Assembly: GCA_019055375.1 (NCBI GenBank)
Contig: JAHQIW010006386.1
Coordinates: 1-64,000 of the forward strand
Reading direction: 5' to 3'
From: Parelaphostrongylus tenuis
Taxonomy: Eukaryota > Nematoda > Chromadorea > Rhabditida > Metastrongylidae
DNA: 64,000 nucleotides
The notes beneath the pieces are model-generated. The model ran no database searches. It worked only from the letters and a program-made list of their open reading frames with translations, and was not told the DNA's origin. Below, one piece after another: positions 12,706-24,880 of this stretch. The position numbers were made by a program, and so were the translations under genes. Every line of letters begins with the position of its first letter. The stretch's first letter is position 1.

Positions 12706-13066
12706 ATACTGTTGTTTTACAATAATCGCGATCACTATCGTTATTGATGGGTATTTATAGAGTGGTTGATTCCTCCGGTTACGACACATGACCATCTGTG
12801 TTACCTTCTTGATATATTATCGATTGGACTTTAACGAGATGTTACAAAGCTAGCAAGTCGATCTTAGCATAAACCATTCCGACAATCAGCGATAATGATC
12901 CCTCCTCTTAAGAAGAAATTTTGCCAAAGAGACGAGCTGAACAGGAGTAGACCCGCAGAGCCGTTTCCATTTTCATTTCGATGGATGCGCACAATTGTAT
13001 TCATGATAATTTTCGTAGAACATAACAAATTCAATGGAATGGGCTGACAGTGTTGCTGGATAGCAT

Positions 13067-13543
13067 CTAATGATAGTCAGTTTTTTTTTGGCAAGCGGTA
13101 TAAGGTGCAGGATAGCAAAGTGAGGAAACATAATCTTTTATAAAAGCCGATAAGTTTGAAAATTGATGTGTACTTGAAAAAGTCAGCGCCACTAACATTA
13201 CAATGAATAGTAGTTTCTGTTGTGATTTATACAATACTTTTAAGTCTGCGATAACTTTGTTCGGCAAACGTTTCAATGTCTTCGATTCTTCAGAGCCAAT
13301 AATTAGACTGGATTGTCCACAATCGCTCGTCCGGTCCATTGGAGCTTCACAATAATTAATCTCTTTGCGTTTCTGTACTTCGAAACTTTCCCTCCCCTTC
13401 GGTCTAAGAACCTCGGAACTCGCTCCAGCTTCTCTTCAGCCTCTCACTAAAAATGACGTCATGGTGGCAGTTCCGTCTTCTTGCTCATACCGCGGGCCGC
13501 TTTCACTCGAGGCAGCAGAATTCATAATAACGTTGTCACCCAT
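13067..13543 (-). CDS. Putative two-exon gene, unknown function
   Basis: On the minus strand an ATG at 13543 opens a 32-codon exon with polar, Ser/Glu-rich coding-like sequence (begins MGDNVIMNSAASSE). It ends at 13448 before a GTGAGA donor. A 75-nt intron with acceptor GTACAG leads to a second exon, 13372-13067, in matching phase 0, which ends at a TAG stop. The predicted product is 133 residues: a hydrophilic N-terminal two thirds, one hydrophobic stretch (KLLFIVMLVALTF), and a Cys-containing tail. In-frame ATGs at 13564 and 13567 could also start it. The short intron is typical of nematodes. I recognise no domain. The tail might really be intronic read-through beyond a missed donor. Confidence 0.35.
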
Positions 13544-13732
13544 TCTATGGATTTGAAAGGTCATCATTCTATGGACTAGCTCTTATCACATGAATATGCG
13601 GCTTTTTCATGAGCTGTATTCAAATGGTAGAAGCGAGCGTAGTAGTACCAGTAAATTTCTATGTAGTTTGGTTACAATTTAGAGGTGCTCATTGGTCCAG
13701 GCACTCATGATACGGCATTCGAAGAATATTAT

Positions 13733-14260
13733 ATTAGGTTGGAAAGAAAATTTTCACCGCTTGGACGGGAATGTCGTTTTTTCGCATGAATCATGTGTAA
13801 TTTTTATAGCATTTGAAAGTTCCACTTGCTCATCTGTTGATATATAATTTATCTATATCTGCTGCAGAAGGGAATGGTCCAGGAAACAGAAAAGTTTGTT
13901 GATGCTTTACGAGTACAAATTTACTTCAAATGCTGCTGATGTTGCTCACCGAATCAGCAAAAGTTTGAGGAATCCAACGGATTTGAGATTCTACCGCATC
14001 CACCCTCTAGTCCGGACGTTGTCCCATCTGATTACGGCCTTTGCCGATCAATTCAACACTTTTTGGAAAGTCACCGATTTGAATCTTTTGACGAACTTAA
14101 GGAAACATAATAAGAGTTCTTTGATTCAAATTCGAACGAGTGCTATTTCGATCAGATGCGAACCCTGGCGGACCGATGGCAAAAAAATGACGGGTAATGA
14201 TGGCCTGTATTTTGAAGAATAGTTGTTGTTTGTTGTCTGAATACATGCATACCAACCTAG
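13733..14260 (+). pseudogene. mariner element, internally deleted
   Basis: The left end TTAGGTTGGAAAG resembles a mariner terminal repeat and the right end is a degraded CCAACCTA near 14260. The N-terminal DNA-binding start is recognisable (LYEYKFTSNAADVAHRI, about 13902-13955). It jumps directly to a degenerate form of the conserved SPDLAPSDYHLF motif (HPPSSPDVVPSDYGL in a shifted frame, about 13997-14040) and a terminal region. The catalytic middle is deleted and the frame broken, so it is inactive. Confidence 0.65.
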
Positions 14261-16837
14261 TACCTTTATTATGAAACTTTATCATACTATCTACACTAAA
14301 TGTTTTTAGGGATGAGATGGCTATATTATTGTTACTACTTTTTCGCTATGGAATATCTGAATTTTCCTAACACCTAATTTACTCAACACTTTCGCGATAC
14401 ACACAAGGGTTGACTTGCTGAAAACTACCTCAGACAATCAACCCATGTACTATTATGTCCATTATCTACAAGTTTCTGTTCAATTAGAAGATTTAGTTCG
14501 AACAAATGCATGCGTGCATAAAGGCATGCATAAATATAAAGATGTAAATACGTAATGTATATGCCATTTTAGCGCGACAAACGTGCTAATCGTATCCCTT
14601 GAATTCACGAGCATTGTAGTCCAAGGGAATGCCACTATTGGTCATCTTATCCAGATTATCGTAACGTTTATGTCGACACTCTTAGGTGGAACTGGATTGG
14701 ACCATGATACCACTTCTACTGTTTAGCTCTTATCTTGTTCAATCGGATTATCATTAATTCCGTACCCTGGAGCAGCATCTTTGGAAGACGAAATCCAAAG
14801 ACTTTAATCAGCTCAAAAGTAAGCACACTGACTCTTTTGATCCACATCCTCATTTTTCTAGGTGGAAAGCATCCAGTCTTTCCCCAAGAAATGATGACAC
14901 ATCATTCATTGATCATGATGATGATTATATTGTTAATGAATTTCCTCTTATAATTAAGAACTGAATTAGCAAAAGTGTGATGGCGCAAAAGAACTTATGG
15001 GACAAACCAATAATACGGAGACAGCTATGGTAAATAAGTAAGTACGAAAAGCGTACTAGAACTCATTTAGATTGTTGAAGTGGTGAAATAATAAGTGTAA
15101 GACACATAAATACGAAAAGTACAAAAATAGGCAGAAAGTCTGAATTATGAAAAATAAAGTACACAGGGTTAATTGTGCCAGCATCAGTTCGTCTCAACTC
15201 TTAAAAAGAAAAATTGAGCCTGAACTAGAAGAGTCAACCATAGTTGTTTAGGTGCCGAACTCTAACCGTTGTTTCATGACGACGATTTTCTATAACTTTT
15301 ATACAAAAATCGACATATAAGTATATAGTTATGAAAAGCATGGAAATGGAGAATGACTGGTTCAATCCCCTCTTCTCCAATCTCTGCCATGATTACATTG
15401 CAACGCTAAAACTGGGCTAGATTGCAGGTAAATTTGGTTCGATTGCAGTTCTGTGACATTTATGAAGAAGACCAATTCCTCAACCAGCAGTCAGGCCGCA
15501 CATTTGAAAGACGAAAGATTTCTTGTTTCATTGGTCTGTCGAATGAAAGTAGATCACACACGGGCCTAGGTTTTGCCAGATTAGCGGTACAGGCCGAGGT
15601 CTGTCAGTATGCTCGAGATTGGCTTTTCCATTGTTTCAGGGATCCTCGGATTGAACTGCTCTAGCATTCTATAACGACGTAACAAACCATACTTTTCAAA
15701 GCAATCAATGAGCACTGAATGAAAGTAGCGGAATTAAGAGAATGCTTGTACAAGATTTTTGCTGAAGTTTTCTAATGAATTATGGTTTCATCGCATCGAG
15801 AACCTGATATCTCATATACGATATGAAGATGCGAATTTATAGCGAACAGAAGCTTATAGAGGTGTCAGATTTCTGTATTGTCAGCAACCACATCTAATAA
15901 TCTTAATCACTTATTTTTGCCACAATATTCTCAATCTGTGCCTCCAATAAATTCATCGCGCAGAAATTCTATGAAACTTATTGACTCCAAAGCCCACGCA
16001 CTTGTATGCTTTCTATTGAGGTTCGAGCTCTATGTATCACCAAGGAATAGTGCTTCTCTCTACATATTTTTCTATAGGCTGCTTTATTTCGCCTCATCAA
16101 GCTCCGTTTTCTAGCCCTTCTTTTTTCCTTCTTTCCTTTGTAAAAGTCGAGCAATACAACTAATGCTTTAGAAAATTGGTTCATCGCACCTCTGGCTACC
16201 GCGAAAATATGTACTGAAACGTGCACATAAATATCGTGCGTCAATTCAAAAGGGGAAAGTGCCTTGTGGAATGTGTTAAGAATGATCTAAAAAATGTCAT
16301 CAGATCATATGTCTAATTCTCATTTCTGGATATATTGTATTCGACTTGACAGTTATTGAAGGCATTCCTCTCTTATGCGCAATATAACATGTCTGCTTTA
16401 TTTGAAGACTTCATCCTGTCATTTTTCTTATAAGTCACACGCAATGGATGGATGATTTAGGTAAGGAGAACATTTGGAACATTGGCCTTATTCCGCAATG
16501 AATTTTTGCACTTTTCCCTTGTATAAAAACAAATTAATAAATGGGTCTCTTTGCTAAACAAGAACTTTCCATAAGAGTGTTCATAATCATTCAAGAGTTC
16601 ATATATCTGGCTACTACCTGCGCTACGTGCTCTTTTTTTAGACCATTTTGTAACCCTGATACATTCAATAAATTACATTCTACACCCCTGCTTGCTTATA
16701 TCATTAGTTCGTTGGAAGCATGAAAAACATATCAACGTCTAGAGAAAATCTTGTAGTATCAGACATATACGTTTTATGTAAAATTTCTTTCGAAGTGGAG
16801 AAAATCTCCTACTTAAATAACAAAAAATGCACACCAC
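14261..16837. other. Intergenic with one dispersed repeat
   Basis: Apart from the repeat at 14745-15000, only short ORFs occur. The plus-strand frame 15422-15664 has somewhat coding-like composition but no recognised motif. A gene is not supported. Confidence 0.3.
14745..15000 (+). repeat. Dispersed repeat, copy 1 (second at 25650)
   Basis: The sequence matches 25650-25870 in order: TACCCTGGAGCAGCATCT, a CCTCATTTTTCTA block, GATTATATTG and a TTAGCAAAAG-like end. The copies are diverged with small indels. A short piece of the same end also appears near 23880. The family is not identified. Confidence 0.4.
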
Positions 16838-16925
16838 ACGCGTAGCGCATCGGTACAATCAATGCGTCGCCGTGTCGAAATCGCAAACAGCCCCTAGTGC
16901 CCCCCTCCTCGAGCCCGTGGATTAG
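16838..16925 (+). mobile_element. tRNA-derived SINE head
   Basis: A box A-like GTAGCGCATCGGTA is followed at normal spacing by a box B-like GTGTCGAAATCGC and a C-rich CCTCCTCGAGCCCGTGG tail. It resembles the heads of strongylid tRNA-SINEs but is short and degraded. Confidence 0.4.
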
Positions 16926-17462
16926 CCCAAAAACAAAGGCCCGCGTATGCGAACTCAATCTAATTTTCCTTGCTACACTACAGTGAAACGGTCTTTTCAC
17001 AAAATGAGCACAGTATTGGAATAGCCAAAGCTTGCTCTATCGAATGGTAATTCCAAGAAACAGTTCTGCCCTGTGAGAAACATGTGTATGTGAAACGCAA
17101 ATGTTTTCGTTCTGTTACAGCGCTAAAAAGGTCTCTCAAAAAATGGTCACGTAGCGCAGTAACTAGAGATTCAAATTTTCGAATGATTACTAAAGGCGCA
17201 GTTCAAAGTCTTTGTACAGTGGAGGGGGTTGTGTCTTCATTTGTTTCCAGATGACGTAAAAGATTGCGGATCTGAATATTGCTATCAACTGTGAAAACTT
17301 CAAGAAACTCTAAAGTAACTCACCATTCTACAACTTTATTTCATTCACATCGTTGCTTTCCAGTCGTCATCCATACCTTTCATAGCCTTTGTCATGATTG
17401 TTAAATCGTATATTGCTCGGCGTAGCTTGACTACTTGTCTTCTGTTGAAGAATGAGTGATGA

Positions 17463-17563
17463 GTAAGCGGTGGTCTCGGTGGTGTACTGGTAGCACGCCC
17501 CCTCGGTTAAGATGAAGCAAGGATACAACTCCCGTCTGAGGCCGAATTTTTGCTTACCACCCA
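17463..17563 (+). mobile_element. tRNA-like element with short inverted ends
   Basis: A box A (TGGTGTACTGGTAGCACG) and box B (ATACAACTCCC) at tRNA spacing lie between GTAAGC and GCTTACC, which are inverted relative to one another. Related copies are at 18053, 20657, 30494 and 60824. It belongs to a repeat family and is not a working tRNA gene. Confidence 0.5.
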
Positions 17564-17884
17564 ATTCTCTTAAGTGTAATTGTCTTCTCCCTCCAGCGAC
17601 TATTTGATGCTAGTCGAACATGGTTTTTCAGGATACATGTGGAGATACACTTTAGGGTGTTCCTAGGGGTTTACTGCTCAGCCCTGCGTATTGTGGATCA
17701 GGAGAACTTTCGCGCTGTCTGATCAATGAGCTATCTCGGGCAATGGAACATGGTGGACTCAGGTAGCATTGATGAAGAATTACATAAATCAGCGATAATA
17801 AATTTGCAAAACTTTGCATTCTATTGCTTTTATAGCTATGTTACGGTGGTGTGACTATATATCCGGGAAGTGCTATGTGAAATT

Positions 17885-17975
17885 GAACCTTAGGTGGGGA
17901 TTGAATCCGCGTTACACCCAGCTCCTATGGAATATATATCCAATACCAGCCTAACTGCGCTAAATGCCGATGTGT
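17885..17975 (-). mobile_element. tRNA-like element, minus strand
   Basis: On the minus strand, box A-like TTAGCGCAGTTAGGCTGG and box B-like GGATTCAATCC are separated by an AT-rich middle. No acceptor stem is convincing, so I call it a tRNA-derived repeat. Confidence 0.35.
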
Positions 17976-18052
17976 TCCTTTCATACCAAACACGTTAAAG
18001 GTTGGTTGTTGAAAACCTCGATGCATCGTATTCCAGAGACAGTGATGGCAAA

Positions 18053-18145
18053 GCTACCGCCTTGGTGGTGTAGTGGCAGCATGTGTCTCTGTTAGGGTGA
18101 ACTGCAGGCTCAACTCCCGACCCAGGTTCCAAGTTTTGCATACAA
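18053..18145 (+). mobile_element. tRNA-like element, degraded copy
   Basis: Box A TGGTGTAGTGGCAGCATG and box B GGCTCAACTCCCG, with the downstream CCGACCCAGGTTCC, align with the copy at 17463. Confidence 0.45.
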
Positions 18146-18574
18146 TTCAACATCGCTGAACATTGATGAATTACGAAAAATTGATAAATTGAAAGAAAAT
18201 GTAAATACACATTAATATGAATCAACTCGTTCAGGCTATTTTCTAGGCATACCACTTCTTAATGCTAACGAAATAATCAATGGGATTTATAAGTAAGAAA
18301 TCACTAAAGCATTTATCAAAAATCGGATGAGAGCACGTTTGGCTTCACTGAAATCCTTAGGGTTATTCCGTACATCCACCATATTGTAGCACTGCAGAAA
18401 TTTTTGAATGCATGCTTGGACTACAAAGTGACTTGCCTCTCGATTTGAATTGCAGATCGTATTCTCACACATAAGCTCGGATGCCGAGTCCCTAACCTAA
18501 AAGCGATGCATAGCATGGTTGTCCAAAGCGTTCAACCGAACAAAGATATTTTTCCTGAATATTCAGCATAGAGC

Positions 18575-18842
18575 GCATGCAGCGCCAGTGATTAGAGGTG
18601 CGCTGCATCGCACACGAGGTCATTGGTTCGGTCTCGCGCTCATGGCTCACCAAGCCATCCATCCCTCCGGGATCAGTAAATTGTTACCAGGCTGGTCTCA
18701 GACTTTTCTGGAGGATAAGCAGCACTGAATCGGTTCAGCAGAAGGCCACCATGAGACATTGTAAAGGCCAGATATGCATTCAATCACCTCGAACTAAGTT
18801 AAAAATCGAAGGCGAATGGATGACGCATCACTAAGGAATTGA
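18575..18842 (+). mobile_element. tRNA-derived SINE, full-length copy
   Basis: A tRNA-like head (box B TTGGTTCGGTCTCGCG) is followed by a body beginning CCATCCATCCCTCCGGG, CAGACTTTTCTGG, AGGCCACCATGAG and ending near ACGCATCACTAAGG. It aligns along its length with 62131-62430 and 63465-63735. The T-rich tract just downstream may be its 3' tail. Two 60-80 codon ORFs across it are artefacts. Confidence 0.65.
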
Positions 18843-18848
18843 TCAGAG

Positions 18849-18912
18849 TTTTTTTTTTTTATTTTTTTATATCCTTTTTTTTATTTTTTTTTATTTTTTT
18901 ATTTTTTTTGTC
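18849..18912 (+). repeat. Poly-T/ATTTTTT low-complexity tract
   Basis: About 64 bp are nearly pure T with periodic single A, directly after the SINE end. It is probably SINE tail or simple-repeat expansion. Confidence 0.7.
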
Positions 18913-20656
18913 CTTTATTCAGCATATGGCGAAAAAAACAGAAAAGTGCATTCGGGCAAAGGAACCAATATAGATTGAGAAATTTATTCTGCTGTGAATT
19001 GCCAAAAATCACTGCAGCTGGCCTAGTCATCTAATCAGGTGGAGATATTGATCGTTCATGTTAGCTTCGAAGAATTTTTTTAGACATTTTAGGTTAACTC
19101 ATACGTGAAGAACGCCAAGTTCTTTTAAGGACTTCATGTGGCTGACATGCCATGTTCATTTATCAAATCTCATGAAGTTTATTAATATGGCTGTGTACTA
19201 GATTTGTTTATTCCCATCTTCCTTGTCAAGAGTGTCTTAACGTTAGCATTCTTCTAAATACTAACTTATTCAAGTTCATCATCACCAGTGCACATTTTCT
19301 ATCCCTTTTTGTTATATTCGATAGACTTTTGCTAAGTTGAGCAAAATCTATAAATTTCATCTTTCCTTATAATTTAACCAGAACACTTCCAGGCAAAGAT
19401 TCGGTCTTTCTTCTGAGCTCCGAAACAATCCCAGAAAAAACTTTTCTGCTTTGATTAGTATAAATTTTCAAGTTTAGAATAATCCAGAAACGATATGAAT
19501 TCAGTTGACGTAAGCTTCAACTTATATTCATCATTGTATGACTGGCAGAAACTATATACACATGAGCACTGCAGTTAGCAAAATAGACCCTTGCCTCTTG
19601 AGTTTCTCTTTTGCAAAAATTAACTGGCCGAGAAACGATGTTGTCATAGACGCAAGCTTCGATGCGGCTGTCTCGCCACTACACCTTCCAAGAAATAGCC
19701 AGTTCAATGAATAATTATAACAATTATTGAGCACAAAAACTTTTCAGGCGTGTAGTATCGAGCTTGACTAAACAATGGGTTATTCAGTATGGGCATATGA
19801 AGGCGATGGCTAAATGTCAAAGACCATAATTGATTACGAAAATTTTTCTCTTCACCACATTATGTGCAACAGCCGATAGATTGCAGCAGAATTCGTGTAG
19901 TCTACAGATCTCATGTGAAGCTCGGTGAACCATCATTTCGTTGGCAACAAGCGAATTTAAGTGACTTTAGATATAGGAGTTGGGCATTTCGTCATCGTCG
20001 GTGCACGGATGCTCATTTTCACATCTGTGTAAAAACTTCTTTCTATGTTACTAAACACGAGTATCAACGAAACATGATGAAGTCACTCACAGTGCTTCGA
20101 AATAAGTAGGATTTCGATTCCCTCAATCGCACTCCGTTTCCACGTACTCATTCAGTATTGAAAGAGATGACCTGGAAAGCTGAATCTACAGCCTAATGAA
20201 ATAGGACTTATTTAGAAAGCTCATAGGCCAGGTTTTTAAAATAAGGTACTCCGCATGAAATGTTCGTGATGTAGTTGATGATCTGTAGGGCTGTGATTGA
20301 GCAGTATTATCGCAATTGTGTCTCCAAGTGTAGCTGCATTTGCCATCGCATCTGAGATGGCAAATGGACTCCTATGGCTGTTTCATATTGAGCAGATTTG
20401 GTAATGAAGGAAGAACGATGAAGCATCCCAGCATCATTGACCAATTCCTTGAAAAGCGTCATGTATCAGACTCCATCAATAGTCGTAGAAGTGATCAAAA
20501 ATATTGAAGAATGATTATGCGCGTGATACAGTTTCTAAGGGAAACAACGTTGCAGTTCTTGCTACACACTCCTAATGGTTCATGAAGCGAAATCGCATAC
20601 CTGACCAGGCCTGTTGAAGGTTGGTGGCTGATACCTAACATAGAGATTTTGACGAC
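18913..20656. other. Intergenic, no supported gene
   Basis: Short ORFs only. The plus-strand frame 19864-20109 lacks recognisable motifs. Nothing else is seen. Confidence 0.3.
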
Positions 20657-20770
20657 TGAGTGGTTAGTGCAGATGTGCCTCGGTGATGTAGTGGTAGTAG
20701 CACGCGTCGCCGGTATGGATGCAACGTGGGTTCGCTTCCCGTCTGAGCCGCGCTTTTGCTTACCACTCAA
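20657..20770 (+). mobile_element. tRNA-like element, well-preserved copy
   Basis: Box A TGATGTAGTGGTAGTAGC and box B GGGTTCGCTTCCC are strong. The 3' end CGCTTTTGCTTACCACTC matches the ends at 17550 and 30575. The extra TAG in the D-loop region argues against a functional tRNA. Confidence 0.5.
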
Positions 20771-23609
20771 TCCCCCTCATCATTGCATTAGTACATAGAA
20801 ATGAGCATAGAAACTTGTGTAGTGATTTCATTGCATCATTATATCATCTTTTACTCCTTGAACGATTAATGAAGCTTTTCTTGACTTGATTTACTGAGAT
20901 TTAATTTAAATGGACAAAATAGCTCATTGTGTTGCTTTATGTGCGTGTTTTCCTCAAGTACGGGTGTTCATTAATACTCTCATTGAGAAATTAGAGTTAG
21001 CGTCGACACTATAGTGTCCACAAGTACGACATTTATACTCTATCTTTCTAAAAGTGCTCTTGAGGTCTCTTAAGCCTTTTTCAGGCAAGTTTACCAGTTT
21101 GTGAACCAAAAAATAAATAGACGATCTCAAGAACTCGGTTTTCCTCGCTAATACCGATTATTAATTAGCAAGTCATTCCTTTATCAAAGAGTCGGCCACC
21201 CACAGTGTGATTTTTTGATCGTCAATGTGTCAGCTGCTTAAGTAACTCAGATAAAAACACTGTAGGACTAAAAGGCTCAAAGATATTGCAATTTTACGAA
21301 TCGCATCGAATTGTAAAATACGCTGCCAAAATGCGTGAAGCGAGGCGGTTGGAAATGTCGTGAAATAATAGTCGCATGGCTGCTGATTTGATTCTGCACC
21401 GAGTAAAACGAGATTCTCATCCCTTTCATGTCTGAGGATTTGATAACAGAATCATTTAAGAAAAGCTCAGACGGAATGATGTCAGAAGATGAAGCAAAAG
21501 GAAAACTGTTGAGATTCGTGTTACATGTGAAGGCAGTTCATTTGAATAAATAGTCACAAGTGTAAATAGAAATGAGAGTCGAAATTAACAGATAAGTAAA
21601 AACTCAGAAAGAATGTTTGTCGTTGGATTTAGGGTATTCACTAAATTAGTGTTATTAAGGAAGTCTATCAAAGCATAACGATTGGCAACTAATGAATGAA
21701 GAGAAAAAAAAATGGGCTTCCCATTATGTAACTACTGTTAGGTGCCTCGTTTTATCAAGTTGAGGAAAATGTCTGTGAATGTTCATTCATTGCTCTCGTT
21801 CTTTAGCATTTGACAAATTAAGGGAATTATTTCTTTGCATTATCGTTATTGTTGTCGTTAAGTCCTTTTATAATTTGTATCATTACTATTTTTTCCACTT
21901 ACTATCATTTTCACTGACGTCACTATTCTATTATTGTTAATTACTCTTATAAAAATTCACCGCTATCGTCCATCCATTACTGATAACACAATTGTGAAGT
22001 CATTCATTATTTATGTAACACATAGTTCCCATTTTCAATAAGTACTAATGGTTTTTTTACAAATGGAGGCCTAAAGAGTTCTTTGGTCATGGGAGGTTTA
22101 CTTCTTGTTCGACTTTTGCTTGGAATCTTTAAAAAGACTCATAGACCCGCTCACTTTTCCTACATAAATTCATCTGTCGTCTTAATTATGGTAACTAATT
22201 TTTAGAAAAGTGAGTACTTTTCAGGAAAAGAAACTCCATGAAGCTGAAATTTTACCCATTCATCTAGCTTTCTTCACTTCGCGCAGTATAACTATTGCAA
22301 TATTGTCATTGCCGTTTTTGTATTAATGTTACCGTTATCTTTCGATTACCGCATTTATATCTCGCATCTAGAACTCGCTTCTGATAATCCTTTTCTACCT
22401 AACAAATCGCAACCTACCTATTATGCGCACTGCAATCATTGGGAATTCCTCAGAAATCAGTAATGACTGAAGGAGCGGCAAAGTGCGTCATTGGATCCTC
22501 GTTGTGTTAGCTCCAAAAAATAGACCCAAACACTAAAAAGGTCTTATTGGTCTCAAAAATGGTTCTCAGAAGTCCAACATGCAAACAGCTGCGTGCACCA
22601 AAATATGTAGGCACGATCGCCGAGGTTATAAATTCAAGGCTAGCGAGCGCGACATCTATTGAAGGAGAAAGGAGAATACGTTAAGCGCTACACAAAAAGA
22701 ACTTCTTATAGGAGCTACCTTAGGGCGTAGAAGAAATCAGTACTACATTCTCGACTTCACTTTTCCCTTTCCTATGCTGTTTTCGATGGAGAGTAAATAG
22801 TCGTGATTTGAATTTTTTAACGAAAATATGATGGTGGAGTTGGTGATGACTCACATCAAGGAAACCTCATGCCTACTCTGGAAGAGCCCCAGAAACTACA
22901 TTACACAGTTGGTTAGGAATCGGTACTCTCGGGCTGCAAAAGCGAACAGTTTCCACGAAAAGCATTCTTGATTTCGAAATCGATGACTAACGAGATCACT
23001 AGTGATGGGAATGTTAACTGATTTATTTGGTCACAGAATTTTTGTGATCACTTATGAGATGCAGAGCGAGAAAATCATCAGGATTTCTAAATAAAGTACT
23101 TTGAACTTTTTATTTCAAAAAAATCCCTTCGTTTTCCATATAAATTAGACAAATGGATTTTTATCAAAGTTACTGAAATGGTAATCAAGACATATGAGAT
23201 TTTATTGGATATATAAAACACGATATGGATAGGACGAAAAGCTCTCTGGTTGAGTTCGCATGACGTTCTCTTCGAGTGTGAGATGAGAAAGGCTTTTACA
23301 TTGTTTATAAATCGTTAACGGACTTGTTTCTTAGTTTGTCTGAGACTTCCCAGACCTACTTTGTTCTTATGACGCACACCATTTCCATCAATCCTAAAAT
23401 AAAGGCAAAATGATGCTCTATATTCAAAGATCGGTAGTTTCTTAGGAATTTTTTCTTTGAAATGATGCATTTCTAAGTGTTGGATTGTCCCTTAATTTCA
23501 ATCACTCTATTGTTTCATTCACTTATTCTCTGTTTGAATCGAGTTATTGCCAAAAGGCTGAGGTATTTTGGAGATGGCTAGTATATTTAATATAACATAT
23601 CTTTCAATT
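20771..23609. other. AT-rich intergenic DNA with one exon-like ORF
   Basis: No repeat or gene is recognised except the exon-like frame at 22511-22684. The remainder has stops in all frames at high density. Confidence 0.3.
22511..22684 (+). CDS. Exon-like ORF, possible terminal exon
   Basis: An open frame follows a GTGTTAG acceptor-like site at 22510 and runs 57 codons to a TAA at 22682-22684. An internal ATG is at 22559. The codon choice looks protein-like (for example RAPKYVGTIAEVINSR). Flanking DNA is much poorer in G+C. I recognise no domain and could not match an upstream exon. It may be the last exon of an unrecognised gene or chance. Confidence 0.22.
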   Translation, partial: LQKIDPNTKKVLLVSKMVLRSPTCKQLRAPKYVGTIAEVINSRLASATSIEGERRIR

Positions 23610-23875
23610 CGAGTGTACAACACTCTGTGTTTGGTGAGTTCTTCACCGGACATAGAGTGTAAAACGTACGTCGTCGCCAACTCTTAGTGTGGGGACTGGA
23701 GCACCCACAGAGATTAGCAAAAGACGAGAAAGGGCAACTGCCCGACTGACGAGATCGCTAGATCGAAACACGTGTATCGGGTAAGTCGGCCCTCATTGAC
23801 AGACCACTGACGTGCGTGGCTCAAATAATGATTATCAGGCATATTTTAATCGATTTTCATTCTGAATAAATGACA
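23610..23875 (+). mobile_element. Single unit of the hammerhead repeat family
   Basis: The unit start (CACTCTGTGTTTGGTGAG, then GACATAGAGTGTAAAACGT) matches the array units at 40976-41620. It is followed by a ribozyme and a right arm (GACAGACCACTGACGTG, GGCTCAAATAATGATTATC). This solo copy has an intact ribozyme core, suggesting relatively recent insertion. Confidence 0.65.
23740..23781 (+). ncRNA. Hammerhead ribozyme, canonical core
   Basis: Stem I GCCCGA/TCGGG(T), core CTGACGA and GAAA, a perfect 4-bp stem II (GATC-GCTA-GATC), and palindromic stem III CACGTG followed by TA. This is one of the best folded copies. Cleavage is predicted after the A preceding TCGGG. Confidence 0.78.
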
Positions 23876-24123
23876 ATTGAGCTAACAAAAGTGTCGAAAT
23901 GCGAAAGAACTTATGCAGCAGCCCGACATAATAAGAACCTTTACCTCTTTTTATTATGAAACACTTATTTCTCAATACTTGTGAGAAATATGAGAGTATG
24001 GGGAAAAGTCAAATTCTGCAAAATTCTAGCCAGTCATTTGAAGTGTAGAAAGGAATTTTGACCAGTGATTGTATAAGAAAATCTTTCAGACGGTTCTTCT
24101 TAGAATCCCCATTAAAGAATGCT

Positions 24124-24880
24124 ATTAGGTCCACCCATAAGTTCTTAAAACTAGAGCAGTAAACACCAATATTAAGCAGAAGTAATCAGAATTGCTTAGC
24201 AAAGCTAATCGAAGTATCTAGTAACTTCCGGCCCAGTTCGGTTAAGTTCCTCTTTCTTAATCTGGCGACCTGCAACTCTGTGTTGTCTTGAAGCAGTATG
24301 AGACTGCGGCAACACCGACGTGACAGGACTCAATTGTAGCGGTCCAGGTGTTGACAGTAGCGCTTTGCGCTGATCGTCCTCTCCGACTAGCAATAAGTCG
24401 CAGTGAATCGGCCCGAGCCGATCTCAAAGATGATGAGCATAACCCTTGGCGCAAATCAAGTCGGACATGAAGTTTGGAGTCCAAATTGACCTCGTGACAA
24501 CCATTGATTCAGGCGACGTTGACTCTCGCTAAGAATCCACTTTTTGCCGATGGTGTTCGCCTGAATACAATTTCTTGAGCCTTTGCACGGTCGATGTTCT
24601 CGAAAGCGTCTGCGCATCGCGTCCTAATTCGTACTTGTAAAGCAACAAATAGCTGTAAAAGCTTCGTTGAGCGGTGATTATGCGGTAAATATGAACGAAT
24701 TTGGTACCAAAAGAAAGCCCAGAAAGTTCTGTATAAAGCTGCATTGATTTGCTGCCTGAGAGGTGACAGAAATAAGTTCAGGCTGATGGCGCTTACTTCA
24801 AACAGTGTTGGCAAGCAATTTCAATTACTTCGTGTTAAAAAATTTGATATTTATTGATCTAATGCCAGAACTCATGACAA
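24124..24880 (-). pseudogene. mariner element, degenerate transposase
   Basis: The left terminal repeat TTAGGTCCACCCATAAG is shared with the element at 48231. On the minus strand I follow an N-terminal piece (LLLYKYELGRDAQ), then KWILSESQRRLNQWLSRGQ around the first catalytic region. SERTISAKRYCQHLDRYN and LILLQDN, the second catalytic region, come next in shifted frames, and then the end of the element. Part of the helix-turn-helix is deleted and several frameshifts and stops break it. The right terminal repeat near 24860-24880 is degraded. Confidence 0.65.

Noticed and set aside
20657..20770. Functional tRNA gene
   Set aside because: Boxes A and B are good, but the D-loop has an extra triplet, no acceptor stem pairs, and several diverged copies exist. 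It is a repeat.
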